From Pteria penguin (taxonomy: Eukaryota > Mollusca > Bivalvia > Pterioida > Pteriidae): 64,000 nt of DNA. The translations under genes were made by a program, and so were the position numbers. Shown one piece after another: positions 44,111 through 55,268 of this stretch (the first letter of the stretch is position 1; each line of letters begins with the position of its first letter). The notes below the pieces were generated by a model. It searched no databases. It had not been told where the DNA came from and worked only from the letters and a program-made list of their open reading frames with translations. The stretch lies in contig CM068584.1 in assembly GCA_035048485.1 (NCBI GenBank), positions 55,739,739-55,803,738 on the forward strand, read 5' to 3'.

Positions 44111-45393
44111 TCACAATGTACACCTAAATTTTCTATGAATTTGAAATATTTTTTTTTTCGCAATGTCCATGAACAGAATCTTATAAATTTCATCTGATGT
44201 ATCTTTTGCCTTTTCTGATGGTTTCTTGCCCATGGGCTGGTGGTTGTGTTTCCTCATTTCACGACTCTTCAAACTGTTGAAATATACATATGATTTTTCA
44301 CAACTACGACATTCTAAGCGCCTATCATTTTCTGCCATTGTCCAATAATCTTCTGGATGCATTTCATCTAACAACACTGCACGCATAACTTCCAGCACAT
44401 CGTGGTTGTCTTGAAAGAAAAATGTCTTGACCAGACTTTCAATTCTCCATCCAGCCAGGCTATTTGTCCTCTTTTGACATGTTTAGAATCTATCAGGGAG
44501 TGGAATTTTGTCACTGGCTGACTGCATATTGAAGTGATGCAAGAACATGACACAACAAATAGCATCAAATACCAAGTAATACAACATTTTGTATGGCGGG
44601 AAGGCATTCTTCACATCCCCTTTAACATATCTCAAGTATATTCCTGAAGTAGTATGCTGGGCTGTATGTCAGCCTTTGCTATGACCTAAAATATATAAGC
44701 AATCATGTAGACAGATTAGGATAGTACTACCTGTATTACGTTATAAAATTCGTCTGGTGTCTTTCAGTGCTAGTGTACTGATCTCAATATAGACTGATCA
44801 GTGGTTTTGGAGTGTTAATTTATTTTTAGAATCACATTGAATAATATTGCAGTAACTCAGTTATGCGCCTAATTACCCAGAGTCCAAATCAGCAGCTATT
44901 GCTTTTTTAATATATGATCATCCTTGAGGCTTCACAAGTACAAATATTGGAATAAAATACAGTATTCCGTACTTGTATTTGAAATTAAACATGTATACCC
45001 CTTCAAGAAATTCATCACACGATGCCAATCTTATGTCTTTGATATAAAGCCCTCTAATCTTTTGAATAGTGTATCCACATTCCGCAGTGATTGCTGTTCA
45101 CATTTCAATTCTTTCGTCCGTTAATGTAACCCAATATACAGAAAGTCAAATGCTGAAATATTTGTCCGTGCGACTTTTGAAATCAGTCCTCTACCAAAAT
45201 TGAATGGTTTGATATGTAGTCACACATGTACATTTACAGTGTCTTTCACTATGTATTGTATTTACCTCCGAGAAAAACTTCTTCTACAGTCACTTCTTCC
45301 TCTGTTACTGGAACATATGATATCGATAGCTGATTTAAAAGATTGATTAAATCTGCAATTTCAGTTTCATTGCAGTCAAGAGGCCATGGGAAA
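44111..45393 (-). pseudogene. decayed DUF6589-like repeat protein
   Basis: Two minus-strand exons: 45393-45266 (PWPLDCNETEIADLINLL, ending EEVTVEEVFLGG, with good acceptor and donor) and 44685-44111 (AFPPYKMLYYLVFDAICCV, then LEVMRAVLLDEMHPEDYW, a CRSC...KSREMRKHNH tail). The FGG-then-helical order and the acidic end resemble DUF6589 transposon-associated proteins, but I could not match the core. Stops lie just after the second exon start and at about 44490. Family assignment is tentative; coding origin is more secure. Confidence 0.4.
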
Positions 45394-45489
45394 CTGAAAA
45401 GCAAACCCCCCCCCCAAAAAAAAAAAAAGGTTTTAAAAGTATCAAAGAAATGAAATAAGAAACATCGTTAATGTATATGCATTGAGCGA

Positions 45490-45660
45490 TTTATGGTATA
45501 CTGCTCAATGGCAGTTAGAGGCTTTACTCATATAGCGACACGGAAGCAGGAGATAACCAATCTCAGAAATCATACTGGCGAAACCGGGTGTCAAATTCGG
45601 GATTTCTTGCACCACAAGCCAAGTACTGAACCACTACACCATTTCGATTCCCATTTCAAG
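45490..45660 (-). mobile_element. degenerate SINE family B copy
   Basis: The plus strand carries CGACACGGAAGCAGGAGATAA and a degraded head with AAGCCAAGTACTGAACCACT, in the order expected for an inverted family B copy. Confidence 0.5.
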
Positions 45661-45828
45661 CCAAGATCCCGGCACAGTAACGTTGCATTGACGAAGACGA
45701 CAAAAAAGTATATGTTTTCTTTTACTTCGCATATTTTAACAGAGTACAATGTTTGAATGTTAGTATGTATGAAAAATAATTACCTTATAATTGGAAATTT
45801 TATAAGTGCGCAAAGCGCACGCAATGAA

Positions 45829-46604
45829 ATTAAGATTTTATGAGCAGAACTGAAGTAAGGTTTAATAATGTATTCTCCCTGACCTCCGGTGAACTCAGTC
45901 TATTTTAAATACGGGATCTCGCGAGATCTTCCGTCTTGCTTGAGGCTGACAAACGTTATATGCGGCATTTTCTTTCTTTCTTTTTAACCATTGTGAATTA
46001 TGTAAATGTACTCCTTCTTACAACAACACTATGGTGCAGACATCACAACAATATATACATGTAATACTGCTCGTCTGTTGAGCATTGTGGGATAATTATC
46101 ATTCAATTTCCCAAGAACACACTCCTGATTTACGTCACATGACTTCAGTTACTTGCTCCCGTATTTTACATTATAATTTTCTTAAACAATGATAGAATCA
46201 TAAGCTTCTACTGTCCAATGGACATTATATTCCAATTTCCCATCATGTCTTTCCCTGTCTGGAATTGCTAAAATAATGCTATAAAACAAAATATTCATTC
46301 AAGACTTTTATTTTCATCTAAAATTACATTTTTGTTTTGGTCACAACACTTCTGACCTGCATTTCTGTCTTTACTGTAACTGTGAAATGTGCCCTCTCTG
46401 GGCAAGTACACGTATAATCAAAGTATTGAGCTCGTTGTCTCACTGGCCATTTTCTATCCCATTATGTCCAGATGGTAGATACACCAGTCACCCCTCACTT
46501 CGCACTCCTACATAAAAGAAACGCATGCAATTTAGACTTCTTTACATGGGAGAGGTGGGTGGGAAAGAAGTACCTTACTTCAGTTCTGCTCATAAAATCT
46601 TAAT
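45829..46604. mobile_element. inverted-repeat element (foldback/MITE)
   Basis: A 33-bp perfect inverted repeat, ATTAAGATTTTATGAGCAGA then ACTGAAGTAAGGT at 45829-45861 and its complement at 46572-46604, bounds 776 bp. A third partial copy in direct orientation follows at about 46620-46650. No protein is encoded. The interior has TCTCGCGAGA at 45917-45926. Confidence 0.65.
45917..45926. promoter_or_regulatory. TCTCGCGAGA palindrome
   Basis: Exact match to the CGCG-element bound by BANP or ZBTB33 in vertebrates, where it marks strong CpG promoters. Here it lies within a longer GATCTCGCGAGATC palindrome in AT-rich DNA. Function here is inference. Confidence 0.35.
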
Positions 46605-46650
46605 GTCCAATTTCATTTCGCAGAACTGAAGTAACGTTTAATAATGTATG

Positions 46651-47630
46651 TTCAACGTAACTAATATATGTGGTTTCTTTCCTGTAATAAGTCACAAATG
46701 TTGGGGGGTTTTTTTGTGTGTGTTTATATTTCTGTTTGGGGTTTATATATATTACTATTATTATTTATCACGTAAATCTAATTTCAAAATAGTCTGTGCA
46801 AATTCATTTTTTGATGTATCTATTGTATCAGGTTTACGCCACTACAGTAGTGAAGTGACTTATTATGAATAAGTTTTATTGAAGTTGTCCATTTCATGTA
46901 GATCGAATTATTTATCATTCTAGTCATCTCGTTGAATTACGAATATTTGCCACTCGCAAGGAAGTATTTGTGAATAGTTTGCCTACTGGCATTGAGGGAG
47001 TAAGCATCTTTATCCACTAAAACTGCTCTATGATATAAACTGAATAGACAATAGGTTGTGTTTTCACATATCATTTACGTTCACAGCACAAGCCTATGTA
47101 AAATAAGGTATAGGGATTGTTTGAACATTATGGTTGATTTGCAATCTACCTCTCTTCGAGCTTATATTATTGTGAATTACGTGACCTTAACGACTGTTTT
47201 ACAATCTGCCTTTTCATTGTGATAATCTGAAGCTAAACAGAAGTTTTGAGGTGACAAAGTCTGAAGTTTTATAGAAATTCTGTATAGGTGTGGTTGTCAA
47301 GATCTCCTTACAAATTACCTTTTCATATCTGAACAGGATATGCTATATTTTAATATGCCCTATAATGATTTTTTAAAATGAATGAAATTAATTTTGAGTC
47401 TTTTAAAGATGTAAATTTTGGTATTCTTTGAAGTTTGTCAAAATAACAAGATTTAACTTAACCTATAAAAGAAGTCCATCTTACAAGGTAAAATCTAACA
47501 AAGACAACTCCATATCATAATGTGAATTGCATTATAGGACAATGCAAGACAACATGTATATAATTTTAATTTATTTCAACATTACTTATGTTTATAATCA
47601 TATTAATCATGAAAGTACATCTTACATATA
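46651..47630. other. spacer, nothing recognised
   Basis: AT-rich sequence up to the TA duplication of the Tigger element. Confidence 0.4.
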
Positions 47631-50255
47631 CAGTCAACTCTCGTTACACCGGCACTCGATACACCGGCATATTCGTTTATCGGCAGAAATTGGCCGGTAA
47701 CAAAAGTACATGCTCTTATTTTTGTTCGTTATACCGGCATATTCGCCTTCCGGCACCGGCAGCGCTTTTCGGGGACAAATGTACATTTTCACACCTTTTG
47801 TCATCCGTTACACCGGCAGACTTACCTGGGCTGCCGATCAATGAACTATCGGCAAGGAATTTCACGGTTGACCGCACCAACTCGCCGGTACGCGGTAGCT
47901 GTGTTTACAATCACGTGTATGATGTTCGTGTGCGTATGGCTTCATCAAAAAACCTTAATTGATGTTCCAATCACTAATTATGCAGTAATTTCCTTATGAA
48001 TATTCTACACACCGTATTTATTGGTGAATATTTACCTACATAGAAATGACTGCGGCTTTTCATGTACATGCAAAATAAACAAAACATGATAGAGGTCAGT
48101 AATGACTGTAATTATATTGGTATCCAAATCAATTTATGGGTTAGTTAATTAAAATATTGGGATTTATGTCATTTCAAATCTAGCATTGCAAGTGTTAAGA
48201 TCGTAGATTTCGTAAACCATGGCAGAACCACCAAAGAAAAAAAAGGCGCACGCAGCTTAATTTATCTGAGAAACGTGAAGTTGTGGAATACAAATTGAAA
48301 AATCCGAAGCAGTCACAAGATCAAATTGCAGGACATTTCACAAAATTATGGGACAAAAATGTCGGTAGATCTACTATTGGGGATATTTGGAGGGAGAGAG
48401 AAAAGTGGACAGCGTCCCCTAAATCATGCGACAACATAGTGCGACAACGATCGGGGAAATACGAGGATCTGGAAGAAGCTCTTTATCTTTGGTTTGCCGA
48501 TGTTCGATCTAAAAATGCAACAATAACTGATCAGATTTTAATTGAGAAAGCAAAGACATTTGGAGAAAGCCTGAACGTTTCACCTGATTTCCAGTTTTCA
48601 TCAGGATGGCTACAGAATTTCAAAAAGCGCCACAATATTTCACACCATATCGCCCATGGAGAGGCAGCTAGTGCCGATATGAGAAATGTGACCCTTGGCC
48701 GAGCTGAAATGAAGGAGACGCTAGCCGGAATCGATCCAGAGAACATTTATAACTTAGACGAAACGCGATTATTTTTCCGCCTGGAACCTAATGCAACCCT
48801 CGCAACAGGACCCATCCGAGGAAAGAAGAAGAAGAAAGACCGTTTGACCGTATCTCTCTGTGTTAACGCGACGGGAACAGACAGAGTTCGACCGCTAGTG
48901 ATAGGCAAATCTGCAAACCCTAGATGCTTTGGCCGTAATTTTGATCCCACCTTGTATGCTGACTATGATTCGAATAAGAAAGCATGGATGACGACAATTG
49001 TTTTTCAAAACTGGCTTAACAAATTCAACCGGCGTATGAAATTAAGTGGCCGACACGTAGTTCTCCTACTCGATAACGCAACCAGCCATTCAGATGACGG
49101 AATGAGGCTTTCAAATGTGACCGTGAAATTTTTGCGACCTAACACGACTTCTCACATTCAACCGATGGATGCCGGAATTATTCGTAACTTTAAAGTGCAC
49201 TATAGGAATCTGTCCGTCAGACACTATCTGGACTGTATTGAACGCAACGCAGATCAAACGATTTCCGTCCGCCTCGCTTTGTCATTCATTAAACAAGCAT
49301 GGATGTCCGTGAAACAAAGCACCATTGTGAACTGTTGGCGACACGTTGATATTCTACCAACCAACACAGTCTCTTCTACAAATGATGAGGACGCAGATGA
49401 TGATGTTCCGTTTGCGCAGCTTATCCAAAGAGACGACGATATTCCGCTTGCTCAGCTCCGACAGCTTTTACAACATATGCCATCTGAGGACCGCATGAAT
49501 GCCGAAGATTACGTTACCGTAGACAGCAACGTTGACGTGTGCGAGTCATTAAGTGACAGTGCGATTCTTGAGCTAGTGACCGAAACCCGTACGGCCGATC
49601 CGAATAGCGATAGTGAGGACGATGCAACGTGCGATGTTGAAAAACCCGTTAGTCGGTCAGAAGTCCGCAGAGGCCTGATGACGGCTGTGTCATTCTTAGA
49701 ACAGAACCCATCTCTCGGCGCGGAACACCTGGACAGTATTTGGCGCATTATCAATTCCTTAGATTCGTTCAGCGCTACGCATATTCAAAAATCGATCATG
49801 GATTTTATTGTTAAAAAGTGAATTGTGTGATGAAATATATTTTTGATGTGTGAACAGTGTATCAATTTTGATAAAGTTTTGTCTTTGACTGAACATGCTA
49901 CATATACATGTATTTATGCTTTGTATGCATTATTAAACACAAGTGAAAAATGAAATAAAATATCATCTTTATATTTTAGTTTTAGTCTTTTTGTCTTGTT
50001 GGTAAATACAAATAAAGGTCAAAAGAAATGGTTTTGAACGGCGAGGCCGTAACCATAAAGATGCAACATTCTTTAGTGTGACGTTAAACAATGAACAACA
50101 AACAAACAAAGCGGGCCTTAGCGGCAAAGAAGGATAACTCCAACAGATATATGCATTGTAAAATACGAAATATCGGCAATTCGTTACACCGGCAAATTCG
50201 ATATAACGGCAAAATTCGGAAATACGGATATGGCCGTTGTATCGAGAGTTGACTG
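47631..50255 (+). mobile_element. Tigger/pogo DNA transposon
   Basis: 2625 bp, flanked by TA at 47629-47630 and 50256-50257. TIRs start CAGTCAACTCTCG and continue with T/A-variant TACA and CGGC; CACCGGCA-type units recur in the first 200 bp and last 80 bp. It encodes a single transposase. Borders are firm. Near the right end (about 50075-50115) lies a GTGTGACGTTAAACAA segment like the SINE tails. Confidence 0.92.
48283..49821 (+). CDS. Tigger-type transposase (frame broken near its start)
   Basis: 512 codons from the first in-frame ATG. A CENP-B-type helix-turn-helix region precedes and overlaps the start; residues about 50-125 form the second DNA-binding (Tc5-type) domain, ending SSGWLQNFKKRHNI. 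The DDE_1 core has D159 (NLDETRLFF), D264 (LLLDNATSHS) and D296 (QPMDAGII), a DDD triad. An acidic tail with AQL repeats follows. The likely true ATG is at 48219 (MAEPPKKKK); a one-base change in the eight-A run at 48237-48244 separates it from this frame. If that is an assembly error the gene is intact. Confidence 0.9.
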   Translation: MEYKLKNPKQSQDQIAGHFTKLWDKNVGRSTIGDIWREREKWTASPKSCDNIVRQRSGKYEDLEEALYLWFADVRSKNATITDQILIEKAKTFGESLNVSPDFQFSSGWLQNFKKRHNISHHIAHGEAASADMRNVTLGRAEMKETLAGIDPENIYNLDETRLFFRLEPNATLATGPIRGKKKKKDRLTVSLCVNATGTDRVRPLVIGKSANPRCFGRNFDPTLYADYDSNKKAWMTTIVFQNWLNKFNRRMKLSGRHVVLLLDNATSHSDDGMRLSNVTVKFLRPNTTSHIQPMDAGIIRNFKVHYRNLSVRHYLDCIERNADQTISVRLALSFIKQAWMSVKQSTIVNCWRHVDILPTNTVSSTNDEDADDDVPFAQLIQRDDDIPLAQLRQLLQHMPSEDRMNAEDYVTVDSNVDVCESLSDSAILELVTETRTADPNSDSEDDATCDVEKPVSRSEVRRGLMTAVSFLEQNPSLGAEHLDSIWRIINSLDSFSATHIQKSIMDFIVKK

Positions 50256-50329
50256 TATCAACCACTTCAGATTCTCAGTTAGATGACGCTGAGTGATTAA
50301 AATATATTATGAGAGAAGTTAACGCTGGG

Positions 50330-51218
50330 GTAATTTTTCATCTTAGCCATATTCTTGATGAAGGTCAAGAGGAATGAGAATGGTGAGAACACAACATGCT
50401 CACGATTCTTGTATCTGGTAGCCTCAGTTGTCCACTTATCCTGTAAATTACCTGGCCACTAGTTGATTAATTGCAGTAGGAGAATCGAAGTATCCAATCT
50501 GCGACTAAGTCAGCGAGGCTGCAGAGCTTTTTACACTCACGGTAGCCTATTTTGGGGAATGATGCAATCTGATGTTTAAGGGAGTTATCTATGAGCTATG
50601 GGGCTCCAAAGCGTTCCTCCATTCTTTCCCGGATAAGCTGTAGTGCCGTGACTGGATCATCGGAGTTACATCTACGGATAGTAGCATCCTGTATTCTCCG
50701 TACCAAGCCATCGTATCAAAAGATCCAACTCTTCTGTCGGGTTGCAATAAGAGACTGGAATGTTTGCTTCCAGGTTAGGTAAGAACTTGGATTGTCATTA
50801 TACTAAGTGATCCTTGCCAGAATCACATCCCTTTTCAGTAGAAATTTCATCATATCTCAAATTGCAGATTTCGGATCAGCAGATGAGGCACTCGGTTGCA
50901 GTGGCTGGTTCACGGGCGCATTGGGGTTCAGTTGGGTGTGAGAGTGAGAACGAAGTCTATCAGCTAAGGGAGCGCATGCTTTGCTGAATCTTTCAATATC
51001 TGGATAGTGTTCATCAGGGGGAAGCTTCATGAGCACCTTGATTCTCTTAATTGCTATATCAAGTTTCAGATCATAGTGGTGCTTAAATCGACGATGACGT
51101 TCTTCCTCATCACCACTGTCTGTTAGTCGAGTGTTCAACAATACAACAATCATTGAACCTCCAGACTTGTGACCACATCGGTGATATTCCGGTAAAAGTA
51201 TCGTCTCATCGTGACCTT
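50330..51218 (-). pseudogene. BEL/Pao-type Gag (DUF1759-like) remnant
   Basis: From an AG near 51219 the minus strand reads LLPEYHRCGHKSGG, a helical ERHRRFKHHYDLKLDI region, and ends in an in-frame stop at 50857-50859. After frame changes come FLLKRDVILARI, DNPSSYLTWKQTFQSL, PVTALQLIRERMEERFG, IASFPKIGYRECKKLCSL and LQDKWTTEATRYK. This order matches DUF1759 and adjacent regions of Pao-type retrotransposon polyproteins. At least three frame changes and stops. No protease or RT is present. Confidence 0.65.
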
Positions 51219-51289
51219 AATTCCACTAAAGGTGTTTTAAGGGACAGAGAAAGGATTTTATTAAATATGTCCGATGATGAAAATCTGTG

Positions 51290-51655
51290 CGAATTGAAGT
51301 CGACAGGTTAGTGCTGTTAGACGTTTTGTCATTGGGAAAAGATGGTAAGGAAACAACGTTTCTTTTGACTTCCAAAACATCGGTGCTTCCATCAAACATA
51401 AAACTTGGTTAAATAAAAGCCAAAATAGAACTGTATATTCCATCTCCATTACGATGTTTCACTTTTCAGAAATTTGGACATTATAGATTCCATTGTGAGG
51501 GATAACTAACGTGTGATCGATGTGGTCACCAGGCTACGTGTAAAGAGGTTTTCAATGAGGTGGATTGTGAGGTCTTGCTGGTTTTGAATGACCCTGACTT
51601 TGATCAACCATGCCAGGCTACACCTATTTTCATTACCTTGCAAGGATCATTTTGA
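51290..51655 (+). pseudogene. LINE ORF1 zinc-knuckle remnant
   Basis: The frame reads FLLTSKTSVLPSNIKLG, a TAA, IKAKIELYIPSPLRCF, then QKFGHYRFHCEG, a TAA and LTCDRCGHQATCKE before TGA at 51653-51655. The IPxPLRCFxCQKFGH pattern is characteristic of jockey/I-type ORF1. The second Cys of the first knuckle is Phe. It is head-to-head with the Gag remnant on the other strand and unrelated to the intact LINE at 4-9 kb. Confidence 0.65.
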
Positions 51656-52252
51656 GAATAAACCTTACCTTGTCTCGGTATAACAAGTTGTCAGGGATTT
51701 CTGTGTTGTGTTTGTATCATGGTTATCATCATAGCAATACATGAACATGCATTTAAGACTAGGACCAAATATTTACACAAATTTCTCAGTAATACTTTAC
51801 CTTTGAGGAATATTCTACATTTGTTTAACGTTTTGTAATATAAAAATGATGTGTCTTTTAATATAACTAAGCTTAGAAAATAAAACAGTTGAATTCATTG
51901 ATTATTATATACCACTTAATATTTTGCTCAATATATTTGATCTTTATTTTTGAATTAAAATGCAATTGAATGTCAGATCTTAAATATTTAAATTCTAATG
52001 AAAATAAAACGATAAGTTTCATTTATAAAAAAGCATCTGCAATGAAGCAACTCTCAAGATGTATTTTCTTCAAACCTATAGATAAATCGTAAATGATGTA
52101 GACTGAAAAATGATGTACATGAACTCTTTTATTACAGCTTTAATGGTGGCTAGGCATAAATATATATGAATGTTATATTTTTGTCGGAAAGATGTCTCTT
52201 GTAACTGCCTTGAGAGAATCTAAAAAAGAAAGAATCTGGAGAAGAGAGACAA
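51656..52252. other. spacer, nothing recognised
   Basis: AT-rich, no frames of note. Confidence 0.4.
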
Positions 52253-52561
52253 ATGGCAAATGTTGGTTTGGCTGATTGTTCCACAAAAGCTAAATGCCTT
52301 GTCTATCATGTAGAAAAACCGAAGGATATGAAAGTTGGCAACACAATTATGTTCATAAATGCCGTAACCAAAACCAATCCTAACGCGGTATTGTTACGAA
52401 ACAAATCAAAGTGTTGAGAACAAGGAAAATGGAAGTAGGTGAAATGATTGTGTAAAAAAGCAGGAGAAATAGCCAATTCAACTGTGAAAGAAATTTCCTT
52501 GGTGGATGTAAAGAAATCACCAACGAAAACAATGTGCTCTGTGCAAGCCCAGATATTATCT
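52253..52561 (+). pseudogene. decayed exon, possible OB-fold protein
   Basis: From ATG 52253 the frame reads GLADCSTKAKCLVYHVEK and KVGNTIMFINAVTKTNP before TGA; after frame change, KEISLVDVKKSPTKT and VQAQILS end at a TATCT|GTAAGA donor. The alternating strand-like pattern is reminiscent of OB-fold repeat proteins common in molluscs, but I cannot name the family. Confidence 0.35.
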
Positions 52562-53059
52562 GTAAGAATACTAATTAATGTGTTTTTGTTGGTTTTTTTT
52601 TTTTGCTGGATTGTAAAGCAATTCTGGCCTGTGGATTGACAGTGTCCGTCTCTCAACATTTTGGTTACCTTTTGCTTTTACATTTGTTCTTTATAAATGG
52701 TAATGAGTACTGACTTTATACTCAACATATAAATGGACATTGATCAGTACTATCCAGTTGCCAGTATTGCATGTAACCTTGAACTTTAGGATCTGATAGA
52801 TGACAATATTTTCAAAAATGTCATCCAGAAAATGGAGGACAAGGTTCCATTTCTGCTTCAACTTTTAACAACGCCTTGTTGAGAAAAACATATAAAAAGG
52901 TATATCAGATCAATCTGAGGGTAGAATTTCCACTTAATGGTCAACAAGGGTGACTCACATGTAAACTCTCGCGAAGGTGTGTACAGGCAACCTTGTGTGT
53001 AAAAAAAGCTTAAATTAAATGTGTGGTAGCAAAAAAAAACCCCCCTTCTCATCTGAACT
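52562..53059. other. spacer, nothing recognised
   Basis: No convincing coding or repeat signal. Confidence 0.35.
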
Positions 53060-53531
53060 TCAATTTCGAAGCAGCATGCTTGATGCTGATGCTCTGTTGA
53101 TAGCTTCTGTATGGTGAAGTCTTGAAGTATGGATGCGTGAAAATGATAGATATGGTATACGGATTGAGCTCTGCACTAGTAGATAATTTGACCAAGCACC
53201 CATACCTTTTGTCGATGTATTGTTTAAAATGTTTGCTATCCAGAGAAAGGACACATGATGATATATTTTTTGTTCGTCAACGACTTCATCTGGCACTCCA
53301 TAATAGCCTTGATTGAACACACTAGAATTATGTCGGCATGATGTTTCTAGCTCATCGTTAATGGTGTTAAATGGAAAATTAAACATTGTCCATAACCCGT
53401 AGGAAGATCAGCGACATAGTCTCTTACATCACCAATGCTGCACAAAACATCTTTCTGTTTATCTCTGAGGACAATTCTACTGACGTACTTGTCAATTTCT
53501 GATAATATGCATTGATCGAACGATGCAATAT
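53060..53531 (-). pseudogene. RecQ-like helicase exon fragment
   Basis: The minus strand from 53531 reads SEIDKYVSRIVLRDKQKDVL, then VADLPTGYGQCLIF, which is a Walker A (PTGxGKS-type) loop with Lys and Ser replaced by Gln and Cys. In another frame follow ADIILVCSIKAIMECQMKSL, matching motif Ia/Ib of RecQ-type helicases (IILVxSPLxxLMxDQ). Similarity fades below about 53260. RecQ-like helicases occur in many copies in mollusc genomes, partly in mobile elements. The Walker A changes and frame break mean it is dead. Confidence 0.65.
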
Positions 53532-54521
53532 CTGTGTATAAATGAGGAATTTCATTGGTTGAGGATTTTCATTCATGAACTGGACTGCGAGTAAAGGCTA
53601 AACAAATTTGTGGGAGAGGGGGGTAGGGGTGCGGACGTGTTGAAGGATTAATGCAGGCATTTTGAACTTTATTTATAAAATAGTTTTACCTCAGTTCGTT
53701 ATGTGACGGCATCGGAATAAATTTGGGGCACTTCTTTAATTCTTGCTATATATTATAAAGCCTATGAACGGATCTAGTTGTTTTTAAGAAAAAAGAGGAT
53801 TGTAGCTTACTGTGGCCACTAACTATTTTCCAATATTCAGTTCTGTATGGTGCAGCTATAAAAGTGCATTTGCTGCACATTCATTTAGTTTCGGATCTTT
53901 TTAAAAGATACAACGAAACCAACGAATTTCTCTGTTTAAGTTTCACAATGAAATTGACGTCCTGCATCATGACATTCAAGACAAATGATGTGATAATATA
54001 CGATACCTACATTTTTAATTTATTTAGATCGACGATACAGTGCCCCGGGCTATCATAACATGAGGTATGTTTGAATTTCCCGAGTTCAAGATCTTTCACG
54101 ACTCATAAGGGCAACAATATACATACAGATATACATACTTACATTGACATACATATATACAATACATATAGAACTATCTACTATGCAACCAATGTTGAAA
54201 TTTGTTCGCCAAGTTCATAAGCCAATAAGTAAATTTACCTTCATCGGATCTAACGATAATGAATATCAGTGCAGTTTGATCAGGGACATATATCGCATGA
54301 ATAAACATCCCTACTATGATACACAGAATAGCTTATCTTTATATTGGGAATAATTAGTCAGTGTAGGGCACAGGATGTTTAAATATACAGAATGTCAGTT
54401 TAATCAGACATACTTCAGGAATCCTGTAATCATTGTAACTCCTTAGATAAAACCAAGGAGCTGAGTAATATGGTTAAGTTTGTTACAGGGCTGGATAGGT
54501 CATAGGGTGTAAGATATGGCA
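53532..54521. other. spacer, nothing recognised
   Basis: Short frames only (for example 54144-54353, plus strand); no domain. Confidence 0.35.
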
Positions 54522-54752
54522 AGCCGGCGAGGCCTAGTGGTATCTCCTGGTCGGAGGCCGGGGTTTGAGTCCTGTTCTGGTCATGCCGGTGTTGTCTTTC
54601 GGAGACAGTAAAAACCGAGGCCCTGTGTCGTGGTATGTATGGCACGTTAAAGATCCATCGCTGGTTCGAGTGGGTCCGTTGCAAATGTCAAAATTTGTAT
54701 GCCCCGCATCAGGCAGATGCCGTCACCATATACGTGAAATATTCGTGGTTCG
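54522..54752 (+). mobile_element. tRNA-derived SINE, family A
   Basis: The head GGCCTAGTGGTATC, a shortened loop region, GGCACGTTAAAGATCC, and tail ACGTGAAATATTCGTGG are present. The head carries deletions relative to 12989-13257. Confidence 0.85.
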
Positions 54753-54842
54753 ATAAAATGCTTAACTATTTAAAAACAAAATAAAACATAATCACCATTG
54801 GAGTTTCCGAAAGTGAACTTTTGGCAAAAAAAAAAAAAAAAA

Positions 54843-54922
54843 TGTTGGTTGGTTGATTGGTTCAACAATTTTTCAGTTATGTTCCAACATGGAAGCAGGA
54901 GGTAACCGTCCTCTTAATCATA
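54843..54922 (-). mobile_element. SINE family B, 3' fragment
   Basis: The plus strand TTGGTTGGTTGATTGG...CAACATGGAAGCAGGAGGTAA is the inverted tail and body of family B. It follows an A-run that ends the preceding SINE region. Confidence 0.7.
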
Positions 54923-55205
54923 TTTTCTTTTATTTTGATGTTTTTTTCTTTACATTTGCTGGGATTTTTTTTATCACAATTTCAGATTCAATTTTCGCAG
55001 AAACAGCTGCGGCTAGAAACTTTATTTCTCTGCTGCAATTTCTTTAAGTTAACCGTTTTATTATTTTCTTTTTGAATAATTACAGTTTTGAAAAGAATCA
55101 CGTAACATATTTAGTCTTTAAATTCTCCTGTGCGCAGATTTTTTGTCGAAGACGAACTCGCATTTTCGATATCATGTTTTACAGAATGGGTCCTTGAATC
55201 ATATA

Positions 55206-55268
55206 TTGATTGATTGATTGTTGTTTTACGTCACGCCGGGAATATTACACCCATATGGTGACGGTTAC
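55206..55268 (-). mobile_element. SINE tail fragment, family C
   Basis: TGATTGATTGATTGTTGTTT then ACGTCACGCCGGGAATATT and CCATATGGTGACGGTTAC, the inverse of 27856-27915. Confidence 0.65.
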
